From contig NZ_SGWZ01000002.1 in NCBI RefSeq assembly GCF_004216755.1, forward strand, positions 1 through 64,000: 64,000 bases of DNA, in the 5' to 3' direction. Origin of the DNA: Kerstersia gyiorum. GTDB lineage: Bacteria; Pseudomonadota; Gammaproteobacteria; Burkholderiales; Burkholderiaceae_B. Positions 37,765 through 48,496 of the stretch are shown in pieces. The translations under genes were made by a program, and so were the position numbers. Position 1 is the stretch's first letter. Every line of letters begins with the position of its first letter. Under the pieces are notes generated by a model, which saw only the letters and a list, made by a program, of their open reading frames with translations, was not told where the DNA came from and searched no databases.

Positions 37765-37832
37765 TTTTTCCAGCCGCTGCCGGCATCAGGCCGCCACGTT
37801 TTTCCAGCCGCTGCCGGCATCAGGCCGCCACG
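37765..37832. repeat. Perfect tandem 34-bp duplication between permease and binding protein
   Basis: Two adjacent identical 34-base units (37765-37798 and 37799-37832), each starting TTTTTCCAGCCGCTGCC and ending GGCCGCCACG. They lie between the permease stop and the binding-protein start. They may affect mRNA folding and relative expression of the binding protein, or be a replication slippage product. Confidence 0.9.
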
Positions 37833-37867
37833 GCACAACTGCAAGCAAGTCGTATCCGGAGATCCTC

Positions 37868-38887
37868 ATGTCCAAGTTCCGCATTTCCGCCGCGCTGGCG
37901 CTGGCCGCTGCCGCTTTCGGTGCCCAGGCCGCACCCGTGACCCTGACGGTCTACACGGCGCTGGAGGCTGACCAATTGCGTGCCTACCAGGCCGCGTTCG
38001 AAGAGGCCAACCCCGACATCCGCATCCAGTGGGTGCGTGATTCCACCGGCATCATCACGGCAAAGCTGCTGGCCGAGAAGGATCGTCCCCAGGCCGATGC
38101 CATCTGGGGCCTGGCAGGTTCCTCGCTGGGCGTCCTGGCCGGGCAGGGCATGCTGGAACCGTATGCTCCCCAGGGCCTGGAGCAGATTGCTCCCAAGATG
38201 CGCGACGGCGCCAACCCGCCCGCCTGGGTCGGCATGGACGGCTTTGCCGCCGCACTGTGTTTCAACACGGTCGAGGCCGCCAAACACAACCTGCCGGTTC
38301 CCAAGACCTGGAAGGATTTGACCAAGCCGGTCTATGAAGGCAAGGTCGTGATGCCCAACCCGAATTCCTCGGGCACCGGCTACCTGGATGTCAGCGCCTG
38401 GCTGCAGATCTTCGGTGAGAAGCAAGGCTGGGAGTTCATGGACGCCCTGCACAAGAATATCGGCACCTACACTCACTCGGGTTCCAAGCCTTGCAACCTG
38501 GCGGCTGCCGGCGAATACCCGATCGGCGTGTCCTTTGAATACCGCGCTCTCAAGCTGAAGGATGACGGCGCACCGGTTGAAGTCGTGCTGCCGGAAGAAG
38601 GCCTGGGCTGGGAAATCGAAGCCATGGCCATCGTCAAGGGCACGAAGAACCTGGACGCCGCCAAGAAGCTGGCCGACTTCTCGGCCTCGCGCGAAGCCAA
38701 CGAGCTTTACAAGAAGGGCTTTGCCGTGCTGGCTATCCCTGATGTCAAGGCAGAACTGCCGGGCCTGCCCGCTGACTTCCAGGAGCGCCTGATCGACAAC
38801 GACTTCACCTGGGCCGCTGAAAACCGCGAGCGCATCCTGGCCGAATGGGCCCGCCGCTACGACGGCAAGTCGGAAGCCAAGAAGTAA
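37868..38887 (+). CDS. phnS: 2-aminoethylphosphonate-type ABC transporter, periplasmic binding protein
   Basis: A 339-residue protein with a Sec signal peptide (cleavage after FGAQA, about residue 20). The mature fold is a two-lobed class D binding protein: VTLTVYTALEADQLRAYQAA, VRDSTGIITAKLLAEKDRPQ, MPNPNSSGTGYLDVSAWLQ and VSFEYRALKLKDDG. These match the putative aminoethylphosphonate binding protein family and are near iron(III) binding proteins, without the Tyr-Tyr iron pair. GGAGAT before the ATG is a good ribosome site. Terminator after it. Confidence 0.88.
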   Translation: MSKFRISAALALAAAAFGAQAAPVTLTVYTALEADQLRAYQAAFEEANPDIRIQWVRDSTGIITAKLLAEKDRPQADAIWGLAGSSLGVLAGQGMLEPYAPQGLEQIAPKMRDGANPPAWVGMDGFAAALCFNTVEAAKHNLPVPKTWKDLTKPVYEGKVVMPNPNSSGTGYLDVSAWLQIFGEKQGWEFMDALHKNIGTYTHSGSKPCNLAAAGEYPIGVSFEYRALKLKDDGAPVEVVLPEEGLGWEIEAMAIVKGTKNLDAAKKLADFSASREANELYKKGFAVLAIPDVKAELPGLPADFQERLIDNDFTWAAENRERILAEWARRYDGKSEAKK

Positions 38888-38939
38888 GCACCGTATCCTG
38901 TTGCCAGCCTGGCTTGGCAAGCGGGCGGTAGCATGAATG

Positions 38940-38970
38940 AAAACGCGCAGCCAGCCAGCTGCGCGTTTTT
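38940..38970 (+). terminator. Terminator of the phosphonate transporter operon
   Basis: AAAACGCGCAGC / GCTGCGCGTTTTT with a short CAGCCA loop and a T tract, about 50 bases after the binding-protein stop. Confidence 0.9.
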
Positions 38971-39125
38971 CTTTGGCGGTATGCGCGTATGGGGCAGTAG
39001 GGGATGCGGGGCCGGAACCGGGACAACCTGCGGATCTCGCCATGCAGGTATGGCAAACAAGCCATCGCCCATGCCGGACGGTGTGAATCCGGCATAGCAG
39101 AGTTGCCTGAACGCCATGTCCAGCC

Positions 39126-41417
<2,292 letters not shown>

Positions 41418-41422
41418 CTCTC

Positions 41423-41875
41423 TTATTCGGCGTCATGCGCGCCCAATGCCGCGCTGACCTTCTCGCAGAGTTCGGTGAACATGGCCTGTTCGCCGGGCGT
41501 CAGCGTGGCCATGACGCACTGTGCCGCATCACGCCTGCCTGTGGCCGCGCGCACAAGGAAATCCCGCCCTTGGCGCGTCAGCGTGGTGACCTGTGCGCGG
41601 CGATCGCCATCGCCCTGTATCTGCTCCACCAGGTTGAGGTCCTTGAGCACGCGCAGCGACTTGGAGATGCCCGTGCGCGCTGCACCCAGTCTTTCACCCA
41701 GCAGGGACGGCGTCATGGGGCCTTGCAAGCGCAGGAGTTCAAGAATGTCGTACTGGGCCCAGCTCACCGCCTCCGGGGTATAGCGGGTGCGCCGCGCGAC
41801 AAGGATGCATTGGAGGTGTGAGAGCGCATTCTCCAATGCTCCGGGTTCTTCGGTGGATTGAGTTAGGGTGGGCAT
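41423..41875 (-). CDS. MarR-family transcriptional regulator
   Basis: A 150-residue winged-helix protein: AQYDILELLRLQGPMTPSLL, the recognition helix LGAARTGISKSLRVLKD and the beta wing VEQIQGDGDRRAQVTTLT. MarR proteins repress stress or efflux genes and release DNA on binding aromatic compounds. It is first in an apparent two-gene operon with the UvrA-like ATPase and probably represses itself and that gene. Confidence 0.88.
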   Translation of the reverse strand: MPTLTQSTEEPGALENALSHLQCILVARRTRYTPEAVSWAQYDILELLRLQGPMTPSLLGERLGAARTGISKSLRVLKDLNLVEQIQGDGDRRAQVTTLTRQGRDFLVRAATGRRDAAQCVMATLTPGEQAMFTELCEKVSAALGAHDAE

Positions 41876-42200
41876 GGCGCTTATAGATTTCTTGAAGGCA
41901 ATCTTATTCGGTTAAATATGCCTTTATTCTACATATTTAATTTCTTTTGGGAAATCAATTTTGGCTCGGAGGCAAAGCGGGATTTCTGGCGGACAGGCGC
42001 CTCGACCTTCCACCTTAGTCCAGCAACTGCGCCTGTCAGCGAGGCTGCCGTCGTTGCCGCGATGCATACGGCCTAGCCATTGGAAAGCGCGGCAGCGACC
42101 GCGGGCAAGGCAACGCATCTGCATGGCGCGGTTGCACAGGGCCGGCGCGCACGATGCCAGCGGAGTGGTTTGTTCCTCTGCGCTCAGGGCGTTAACACGG
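41876..42200. other. Intergenic region between MarR and the guanidine riboswitch
   Basis: AT-rich bases at 41890-41950 are probably the MarR/UvrA promoter. The rest (41950-42200) is GC-rich with no believable gene or hairpin; open frames here lack ribosome sites and homology. Confidence 0.5.
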
Positions 42201-42201
42201 A

Positions 42202-42207
42202 TATAAT
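42202..42207 (+). promoter_or_regulatory. -10 box of the guanidinium exporter gene
   Basis: A perfect TATAAT, six bases before the riboswitch begins, so transcription would start inside or just before the first stem. Confidence 0.6.
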
Positions 42208-42212
42208 CAGAA

Positions 42213-42263
42213 GCTGAGGACGACCTCGGCCTGCGGGCTTCCCTGCCGTCCGGGACGACCCGG
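42213..42263 (+). ncRNA. Guanidine-II (mini-ykkC) riboswitch
   Basis: Two stem-loops with the defining ACGR tetraloops: GCTGAGG-ACGA-CCTCGGC (42213-42230) and CCGGG-ACGA-CCCGG (42250-42263). They are separated by a 19-base linker and followed 12 bases later by the AGGAGAG ribosome site of a Gdx/SugE exporter. Guanidine-II riboswitches bind guanidinium in both loops and free the ribosome site. The structure and the gene it controls agree fully with the known class. Confidence 0.92.
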
Positions 42264-42286
42264 CTCTTTTGATACAGGAGAGCCAT

Positions 42287-42601
42287 ATGGCTTGGATTTA
42301 TCTGGTCGTCGCGGGTCTGCTCGAGGTCATCTGGGCCTATACGATGAAGCTGTCGGACGGCTTCACCCGCCTCAATTACTCATTCATCACCCTTGTTGCC
42401 ATGATTGCCAGCTTCGGTCTGCTGGCGGTGGCGATGAAATCCCTTCCCCTGGGCACGGCCTATACCATCTGGACAGGCATCGGCGCTGTCGGCGCCTTTG
42501 TCGTCGGCATTCTCATGCTGGGCGAAGTGGCCAGCCCGATGCGCATTCTGGCGGCAGGGCTGATCGTGGGCGGCCTGGTGCTGATGAAACTGTCCTCGTA
42601 A
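42287..42601 (+). CDS. sugE: SMR-family guanidinium exporter Gdx (SugE)
   Basis: A 104-residue four-helix small multidrug resistance protein that works as an antiparallel dimer, exchanging guanidinium for protons. The essential Glu is in helix 1 (LVVAGLLEVIWAYTMKLSDG, Glu13); later motifs SLPLGTAYTIWTGIGAVGAF and GLVLMKLSS fit the Gdx/SugE subtype rather than EmrE. The upstream guanidine-II riboswitch confirms the substrate. AGGAGAG precedes the ATG at good spacing. Confidence 0.95.
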   Translation: MAWIYLVVAGLLEVIWAYTMKLSDGFTRLNYSFITLVAMIASFGLLAVAMKSLPLGTAYTIWTGIGAVGAFVVGILMLGEVASPMRILAAGLIVGGLVLMKLSS

Positions 42602-42754
42602 ACACATGCCAGCGGCGTGCCAGCCTTTATCGGAGACGACGCATAGGGGCGGCGTCGCCGTGTGCGGCATGGCGTTGCCCACGCGTGCGGGGGGCGGTCC
42701 GATCCCGGCGCACCTTGGCGCAGGACGGATGCTTGCAGCGCTGGCGTCATTGCG

Positions 42755-42787
42755 AAAAAAGCCCCGCCAGGCTGAGCCGGCGGGGCT
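42755..42787 (-). terminator. Terminator of the Rieske oxygenase gene
   Basis: On the minus strand AGCCCCGCCGGC, a short loop, GGCGGGGC and TTTTTTCG, about 25 bases after the stop codon. Confidence 0.88.
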
Positions 42788-42812
42788 GTTGGGCTTGCAA
42801 GCCGTGCGCCGT

Positions 42813-43961
42813 TTATTCGGGCGCCGGTTCGCCCATGATGCGGCGATACCATTCGTGGAAGTGTTTCATGCCATCTTCCATCGGTGACTGATAGGGGCCC
42901 GCCTCGCTGACACCGCGTTCCATCAGGGCGCGGCGACCGGCATCCATACGTTCGGCGATTTCATCGTCCTCAATGGCGGTTTCCATGTAGGCGGCCTGCT
43001 GGGCTTCGACAAATTCGCGTTCGAACGCTGCGATTTCTTCCGGGTAGTAGAACTCGACGATGTTGACCGTGCGCTGCGGTGAAACCGGGTAGAGCGTGGA
43101 CAGCACCAGCACGTGCGGGTAGATCTCGATCATGTGGGTCGGGAAGTAAGTGACCCAGATGGCGCCGAAATCCGGGGCCTGGCCCTCGCGGAACTGCATC
43201 AGGTTGTCATGCCACTGGCGGTACACATCGGAACCGGGCTGCGCCAGCGCCTGGTGTACGCCGACGCGCTGAAGGCTGAACCAGTCGGAGAATTCCCAGT
43301 TCAGGTCGTCGCAGGTGACGAAGTGTCCCAGGCCCGGGTGGAAGGGGCCAACGTGGTAATCCTCCAGATAGACCTCGATGAAGGTTTTCCAGTTGTAGTT
43401 GCACTCATGGACTTCCACGTGATCCAGGACATAATCCGAGAAATCGAATTCAGGGCGCTGGAACAGGGCGCCGAGATCGTCCGCCGGATTGCGCGGCCCT
43501 TCGAACAGCAGGCCGTTGCATGGCTTCAGCGGAAAGCGCTGCAGGTTCATACAGGGTGTGGTTTCGAACTGCGGCGCGCCGATGAGCGTGCCCTGGTCGT
43601 CGTAGGTCCAGCGGTGCAGCGGGCATACCAGATTGCCGCCGGTCTGCTTGAGATTGCCCTCGCGTGGTTCTCCGGTGGTGACGTTGCCCGCCGAGCCGCC
43701 CAGGATGAGGGCCTGGCGGTGGCGGCAGACGTTCGACAGCAATGACACGGCACCGCCCCGGTCGCGCAGCAGGATGCGGCCACCGCGTTCCTGCGCCAGT
43801 GCGCGCCAGTCGCCGGGTTCGGGGACGAGCTTTTCGTGGCCCACGTAGATGGCGGAGTTCTTGAAGATGGCGGCCTGCTCGCGAGCGAAGCGGGCCTCGT
43901 CGAAGTAGGCGCTGACGGACAGCTGGCTGCGTTCGGCGGCCAGAAGTAGGGTTTGGCTCAT
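42813..43961 (-). CDS. Rieske-type ring-hydroxylating oxygenase, alpha-subunit family
   Basis: A 382-residue protein. The Rieske [2Fe-2S] site is CRH ... CPLH, but 31 residues lie between the pairs instead of the usual 15-17, with a polar insert (TTGEPREGNLKQTGG). The catalytic domain has the mononuclear iron site segment LEDYHVGPFHPGLGHF. Natural substrate is unknown; proteins of this subgroup are often found beside xseB-ispA-dxs in Burkholderiales, as here, divergently. A reductase partner is not nearby. Start ATG at 43961 (MSQTLLLAAERSQL). Confidence 0.85.
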   Translation of the reverse strand: MSQTLLLAAERSQLSVSAYFDEARFAREQAAIFKNSAIYVGHEKLVPEPGDWRALAQERGGRILLRDRGGAVSLLSNVCRHRQALILGGSAGNVTTGEPREGNLKQTGGNLVCPLHRWTYDDQGTLIGAPQFETTPCMNLQRFPLKPCNGLLFEGPRNPADDLGALFQRPEFDFSDYVLDHVEVHECNYNWKTFIEVYLEDYHVGPFHPGLGHFVTCDDLNWEFSDWFSLQRVGVHQALAQPGSDVYRQWHDNLMQFREGQAPDFGAIWVTYFPTHMIEIYPHVLVLSTLYPVSPQRTVNIVEFYYPEEIAAFEREFVEAQQAAYMETAIEDDEIAERMDAGRRALMERGVSEAGPYQSPMEDGMKHFHEWYRRIMGEPAPE

Positions 43962-44318
43962 ATTGCGGATTCCTGTCGCCCTGGCGACGGCGCTGCGTCG
44001 GCGTCCGGGAGTTCCGGCCATATCATGCGGCAGGAGCGCATGGGCAGGCGGGTGTGTTGGCTGGCAGCCATGGTTCCCTCCGCGCGGACAAGAGCGCCGG
44101 GCCTGTGGGCGGCGCGACGAAGAAAAAACCGGCGCTCCTGCGATAGCATCATCGTGGCGTGCCGGCAGGCAATGGACGCGTCCGCGCACTGCGCGCGCGT
44201 CTGTAATCCAGTCGAAGGATTGATTGTAGCCCGCCCCGAGCCTCTGGGGAAATGCCTGATGGGGGTCAGTTCCCGTACAATGCGCCCTTGGACCTATTGT
44301 GCAATGGTTGTTCCCCCT
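43962..44318. promoter_or_regulatory. Divergent promoter region between the Rieske gene and xseB
   Basis: About 360 bases without a gene. TACAAT at 44276-44281 is a plausible -10 for the xseB-ispA-dxs operon. Open frames on both strands that cross this region are only upstream extensions of the flanking genes. Confidence 0.45.
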
Positions 44319-44612
44319 ATGACTAGAAAACTTGGCCCCGATTCGGCCGATGCCGCCGCCAGCGCTGCGCAGGAAGCCACTGGCCTGCCGCAGGATTTTG
44401 AATCCGCGCTGGCAGAGCTCGAAGCCCTGGTGTCTGCCATGGAAAATGCGTCGCTGCCGCTGGAGCAGTCCCTGGCTTCGTATCAGCGTGGCGTGGCGTT
44501 GTCGCGCATCTGCCAGCAGCGCCTGGCTGCGGCCGAGCAGCAGATTCAGGTGCTGGAAGGCGAGTTGCTGCGGCCCCTGGATGCTTCGACCCTGGGAGAG
44601 GATCAGCGATGA
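44319..44612 (+). CDS. xseB: Exodeoxyribonuclease VII small subunit
   Basis: A 97-residue XseB protein; several copies bind one XseA to form the single-strand exonuclease. The family core is FESALAELEALVSAMENASL and LEQSLASYQRGVALSRICQQ, two antiparallel helices ending AEQQIQVLEG. No Shine-Dalgarno sequence precedes the ATG; an in-frame ATG at 44304 is possible. The stop overlaps the ispA start (ATGA). No xseA is in the window. Confidence 0.93.
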   Translation: MTRKLGPDSADAAASAAQEATGLPQDFESALAELEALVSAMENASLPLEQSLASYQRGVALSRICQQRLAAAEQQIQVLEGELLRPLDASTLGEDQR

Positions 44613-45523
44613 AGGCGCGCACTGCCATGGATTTTCCCGCCTGGATGCGGACCTGTGCGGAACAGGTGGAGCGGCGCCTGGGGGCGTTGCTGCCCCAGGA
44701 TGATGAAGCCCCGGCCCATTTGCACGGCGCCATGCGCTATGCGGTGCTTGGAGGGGGCAAGCGCGTGCGTGCGCTGCTGGTGCTGGCTGCGGGCCATGCC
44801 TGCCAGCCGGCGGGCAAGCCGGTGGCCATTGTCACGGCGCTGGAAAGTGCCGCGGCCGCAGTGGAAATGATCCATGGCTATTCGCTGGTGCATGACGACC
44901 TGCCTTGCATGGATAATGACACCCTGCGTCGTGGCAAGCCGACGACGCACGTAGCCTATGGCGAGGCTGCCGCCCTGCTGGCGGGCGATGCGCTGCAACC
45001 CCTGGCTTTCGAGACCCTGGCAGGCATGCCCATTGCGCCGGCCCTGATCGTGCAGTCCGTGCAGGTGTTGGCGCGCGCATCCGGCAGCCTGGGCATGGCG
45101 GGAGGGCAGTTCATCGACCTCGATAGCACGGGCCATGGCCTCAGCCTGGACCAGTTGCGCGGCATGCACACCATGAAGACCGGCGCGCTGTTGGCGGCTA
45201 GCGTGACCCTTGGCGGTGTTGTGGCGGGGGCCAGTTCGCCGCAGCGCCAGGCGCTGGAAAAATATGCGGCGGCGATCGGCCTGGCGTTCCAGGTCGTGGA
45301 TGATATCCTCGATGTCACGGCGGACAGTGCCAGCCTGGGCAAGACAGCTGGGAAAGACGCGCAGGACAACAAGCCGACCTATGTATCGCTAATGGGGGTC
45401 GATGCGGCTCGCGAACTGGCCGCGCAGTTGCGCGACGACGCGCATCAGGCGTTGCGACCCCTGGGCGAGGCTGGTGCTTATCTGGCTGCGATGGCGGATT
45501 TCATCGTCGCGCGGGAATATTGA
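44609..45523 (+). CDS. ispA: (2E,6E)-farnesyl diphosphate synthase
   Basis: A 304-residue prenyltransferase joining dimethylallyl and isopentenyl diphosphates to farnesyl diphosphate. The first Asp-rich motif is HDDLPCMDND (Asp96 onward), the second FQVVDDILDVTAD; GGGKRVRALL near residue 48 binds the allylic diphosphate. It overlaps xseB by four bases and precedes dxs, which makes the precursor supply, a usual grouping. Confidence 0.95.
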   Translation: MKARTAMDFPAWMRTCAEQVERRLGALLPQDDEAPAHLHGAMRYAVLGGGKRVRALLVLAAGHACQPAGKPVAIVTALESAAAAVEMIHGYSLVHDDLPCMDNDTLRRGKPTTHVAYGEAAALLAGDALQPLAFETLAGMPIAPALIVQSVQVLARASGSLGMAGGQFIDLDSTGHGLSLDQLRGMHTMKTGALLAASVTLGGVVAGASSPQRQALEKYAAAIGLAFQVVDDILDVTADSASLGKTAGKDAQDNKPTYVSLMGVDAARELAAQLRDDAHQALRPLGEAGAYLAAMADFIVAREY

Positions 45524-45560
45524 TCCGGCGCACTGAACCGTGCATCGCGGAATGAATGCA

Positions 45561-47441
45561 ATGAATACTACTGATCTACTCGACCGCATTGAATCTCCTG
45601 CCGACGTGAAGCGTCTGGAACGACGCGAGCTTAAGCGTCTGGCGGAAGAGTTGCGCGGTTTCCTGCTGGACAGCGTGTCGCGCACAGGCGGGCACTTGTC
45701 ATCCAACCTGGGCACGGTGGAACTCACCATCGCGTTGCATCATGTGTTCGATCTGCCGCATGACCGCCTGATCTGGGATGTGGGCCATCAGTCCTATGCC
45801 CACAAAATCCTGACGGGCAGGCGCACGGGCATGCCCCGCCTGCGCCAGCAGGGCGGCATTTCCGGCTTTCCGCGCCGCAGCGAGTCCGAGTACGACGCCT
45901 TCGGCACGGCACACTCGTCCACGTCCATTTCCGCCGCGTTGGGCATGGCGGTGGCATCGCGCAACGCAGGCATCATGCGCCAGCATATCGCCGTCATCGG
46001 TGACGGCGCGATGAGCGCGGGCATGGCCTTCGAGGCGATGAATAATGCCGGCGTGACGCCGGATATCAATCTGCTGGTGGTGCTCAACGACAACGACATG
46101 TCGATTTCGCCGCCGGTCGGGGCGCTCAACCGTTATCTGGCGCGCCTGATGTCGGGGCGCTTCTATGCCACCGCGCGCAACGTGGGCAAGGCCGTGCTGC
46201 AGCACGTACCGCCCATGCTGGAGATGGCGCGGCGCTTCGAGGGCCATGCCAAGGGGCTGGTGACGCCGGCGACGTTGTTCGAGGAACTGGGATTCAATTA
46301 TGTCGGGCCGATCGACGGCCATGACATGGATGCCCTGGTGCCCACCTTGCAGAACCTGCGTTCGCTCAAGGGCTTGCAGTTTCTGCACGTCGTAACCAAG
46401 AAAGGGCAGGGCTACAAGCTGGCGGAAGCCGATCCGGTGCTGTACCACGGGCCGGGCAAATTCGATCCTGCCGTTGGCATCCAGAAAAGCAGCGCGCCGT
46501 CGCGCCAGACCTTCACCCAGGTGTTCGGTCAATGGCTGTGCGACATGGCGCAGGCCGACGAGCGCCTGCAGGGCATCACGCCTGCGATGCGCGAGGGCAG
46601 CGGCATGGTGGCGTTCGAACAACGCTTCCCGCGCCGTTATTTCGACGTGGGCATTGCCGAGCAGCATGCGGTGACCTTTGCCGCTGGCATTGCCTGCGAA
46701 GGGCTCAAGCCCGTCGTGGCGATTTATTCCACGTTCCTGCAGCGCGGCTACGATCAGTTGATTCATGACGTCGCGCTGCAGAACCTGGACGTGACTTTCG
46801 CGCTGGATCGCGCCGGCCTGGTTGGCGCCGATGGCGCCACGCACGCCGGCAATTACGACATCGCCTATCTGCGTTGCATTCCGAACATGGTCGTGGCGAC
46901 GCCTTCCGATGAAAATGAAACCCGCCTGCTGCTGACTACCTGTTATCGCCATGCAGGCCCGGCCTCGGTACGTTACCCGCGCGGCTCGGGCGTTGGCGCG
47001 GAAATGACGGCAGGGCTGGACGAGGTGCCGCTGGGCAAGGGCCGCCTGGTTCGTGAAGGCAGTCGCATCGCAGTCCTGAATTTCGGCACCTTGCTGCCTG
47101 CTGCACTGCAGGCGGCCGAACAACTGGGGCTGACGGTCGCGGACATGCGTTTCGTCAAACCCCTGGACCTGGATCTCGTGCGCCAGCTGGCGCAGGACCA
47201 CGAGGCGCTGGTCACCCTGGAAGAAGGCTGCATCATGGGTGGCGCGGGCAGTGCCGTCAGCGAAGCCCTGCACGAGGCAGGTCTGGATGTGCCCGTGCTG
47301 CAACTGGGCTTGCCGGATCGTTTCATCGACCACGGCGACCAGGCTGCATTGCTGGCGCAACAGGGACTGGATGGCGCCGGCGTGGAAACTTCCATCCGCA
47401 AGCGTTTCGCCGGTCTGCTGGAAAGCGGGCGAGCGGCATAA
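45561..47441 (+). CDS. dxs: 1-deoxy-D-xylulose-5-phosphate synthase
   Basis: A 626-residue thiamine-diphosphate enzyme that makes DXP from pyruvate and glyceraldehyde 3-phosphate, the first step of the MEP isoprenoid pathway. Motifs: SRTGGHLSSNLGTVELTIAL, the ThDP site GDGAMSAGMAFEAMNNAG, the transketolase Glu region FDVGIAEQHAVTFAAGIA and YDIAYLRCIPNMVVATPSDE. In-frame starts at 45552 and 45561 cannot be told apart with certainty; 45561 has GGAATG at fair spacing. Confidence 0.95.
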   Translation: MNTTDLLDRIESPADVKRLERRELKRLAEELRGFLLDSVSRTGGHLSSNLGTVELTIALHHVFDLPHDRLIWDVGHQSYAHKILTGRRTGMPRLRQQGGISGFPRRSESEYDAFGTAHSSTSISAALGMAVASRNAGIMRQHIAVIGDGAMSAGMAFEAMNNAGVTPDINLLVVLNDNDMSISPPVGALNRYLARLMSGRFYATARNVGKAVLQHVPPMLEMARRFEGHAKGLVTPATLFEELGFNYVGPIDGHDMDALVPTLQNLRSLKGLQFLHVVTKKGQGYKLAEADPVLYHGPGKFDPAVGIQKSSAPSRQTFTQVFGQWLCDMAQADERLQGITPAMREGSGMVAFEQRFPRRYFDVGIAEQHAVTFAAGIACEGLKPVVAIYSTFLQRGYDQLIHDVALQNLDVTFALDRAGLVGADGATHAGNYDIAYLRCIPNMVVATPSDENETRLLLTTCYRHAGPASVRYPRGSGVGAEMTAGLDEVPLGKGRLVREGSRIAVLNFGTLLPAALQAAEQLGLTVADMRFVKPLDLDLVRQLAQDHEALVTLEEGCIMGGAGSAVSEALHEAGLDVPVLQLGLPDRFIDHGDQAALLAQQGLDGAGVETSIRKRFAGLLESGRAA

Positions 47442-47467
47442 GGCGGCTCGCGGCAGCGCTCATGGCC

Positions 47468-47499
47468 TTTGCCCATATCCTTATTCATCCATGGGTAAA
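47468..47499 (+). terminator. Possible terminator hairpin after dxs
   Basis: TTTGCCCAT / ATGGGTAAA, nine pairs including one G-U, with a 14-base loop, 24 bases after the dxs stop. No T tract; weak evidence. Confidence 0.35.
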
Positions 47500-47598
47500 A
47501 GGGTCTTTGGGGCGCGCATGCTACGCTATCGGTAATATTGGTACTTTGATTCTTTTACCGTGCCGTCATTGACGGCGGCACAGCACAGGTTATTGCTC

Positions 47599-48414
47599 AT
47601 GACTTCCATCGTTGAATCCGCCGTCGTCATTCCCGACGTACAGAGCTTCGCGGACGTGCGCCAGATTCCCATCCAGCGGGTCGGAATCAGCGGTGTGCGC
47701 CATCCCATGGTCGTGGCCGACGGCAGCGGCGCCGCTCATCCTACCGTCGCGGAGTGGACGTTGACCGTCGCACTGCCGGCGGAAGAGAAGGGCACGCACA
47801 TGTCGCGTTTCGTTGCGCTGCTGGAAAAATACCGTGCAACGCCGCTGACGCCTGCGCTGTTCAGCGCCATGGCTGGCGAAATGCTGCCGCTGCTGCATGC
47901 GCAATCCGGTGATATCACCGCGTCCTTCCCGTATTTCATCAACAAGACCGCCCCGGTGTCCGGCGTGCGCAGCCTGCTTGATTACGCCGTGGTCTGGACG
48001 GCGCGCGCCAATGGCGATGCGGTCGAGTTCGAACTGACGGTGACGGTGCCCGTGACCAGCCTGTGCCCGTGCTCCAAGAGCATCTCCAAGTATGGCGCGC
48101 ACAACCAGCGCTCGCACGTCACGGTGCGTACCATCGTGACGGACGGGGCCGCTTTCAACCTGGACGATTTCATCAGCCAGATCGAAAAGCAGGGTTCTTG
48201 CGAATTGTGGGGCCTGCTCAAGCGTCCCGACGAAAAGTACGTCACCGAACATGCCTACGAGAACCCCAAGTTCGTCGAAGACATCGTGCGTGATGTCGCC
48301 GCTACGCTGAATGCGCATGCGGGCATCGCCGGCTACCGCGTAACCGTGGAGAACTTCGAGTCCATCCACAACCATTCGGCCTACGCTGTGGTGGAAGGCC
48401 ACGGCAAGGGCTGA
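47599..48414 (+). CDS. folE2: GTP cyclohydrolase FolE2 (type IB)
   Basis: A 271-residue enzyme that turns GTP into dihydroneopterin triphosphate for folate and related pterins. The FolE2/COG1469 signature is clear: VTVPVTSLCPCSKSISKYGA (active-site Cys near 156), then HNQRSHVTV and the C-terminal VENFESIHNHSAYAVVEGHG. Unlike FolE it works with various metals and is often induced under zinc shortage. A TAATAT box at 47533-47538 may be its -10. I found no convincing Zur site. Confidence 0.93.
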   Translation: MTSIVESAVVIPDVQSFADVRQIPIQRVGISGVRHPMVVADGSGAAHPTVAEWTLTVALPAEEKGTHMSRFVALLEKYRATPLTPALFSAMAGEMLPLLHAQSGDITASFPYFINKTAPVSGVRSLLDYAVVWTARANGDAVEFELTVTVPVTSLCPCSKSISKYGAHNQRSHVTVRTIVTDGAAFNLDDFISQIEKQGSCELWGLLKRPDEKYVTEHAYENPKFVEDIVRDVAATLNAHAGIAGYRVTVENFESIHNHSAYAVVEGHGKG

Positions 48415-48430
48415 TTCCGATACGTGTCTA

Positions 48431-48496
48431 GCCCTCCGGGTGCTGTTGCCGGAGGGCGTCACGATCAGAGCCGCATCAGGACGATGCGGCTTTTTT
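48431..48496 (+). terminator. Double terminator after folE2
   Basis: First hairpin GCCCTCCGG / CCGGAGGGC (about 48431-48457) without a T tract; second AGCCGCATC / GATGCGGCT (48469-48491) with six T. The second is a typical Rho-independent terminator. Confidence 0.9.

Noticed and set aside
35939..37786. 615-codon minus-strand frame opposite the phosphonate permease
   Set aside because: Gln/His/Arg-rich antisense text with no motif; the plus-strand permease is clear.
45699..47360. 553-codon minus-strand frame opposite dxs
   Set aside because: Antisense to an unmistakable dxs; no protein-like motifs.
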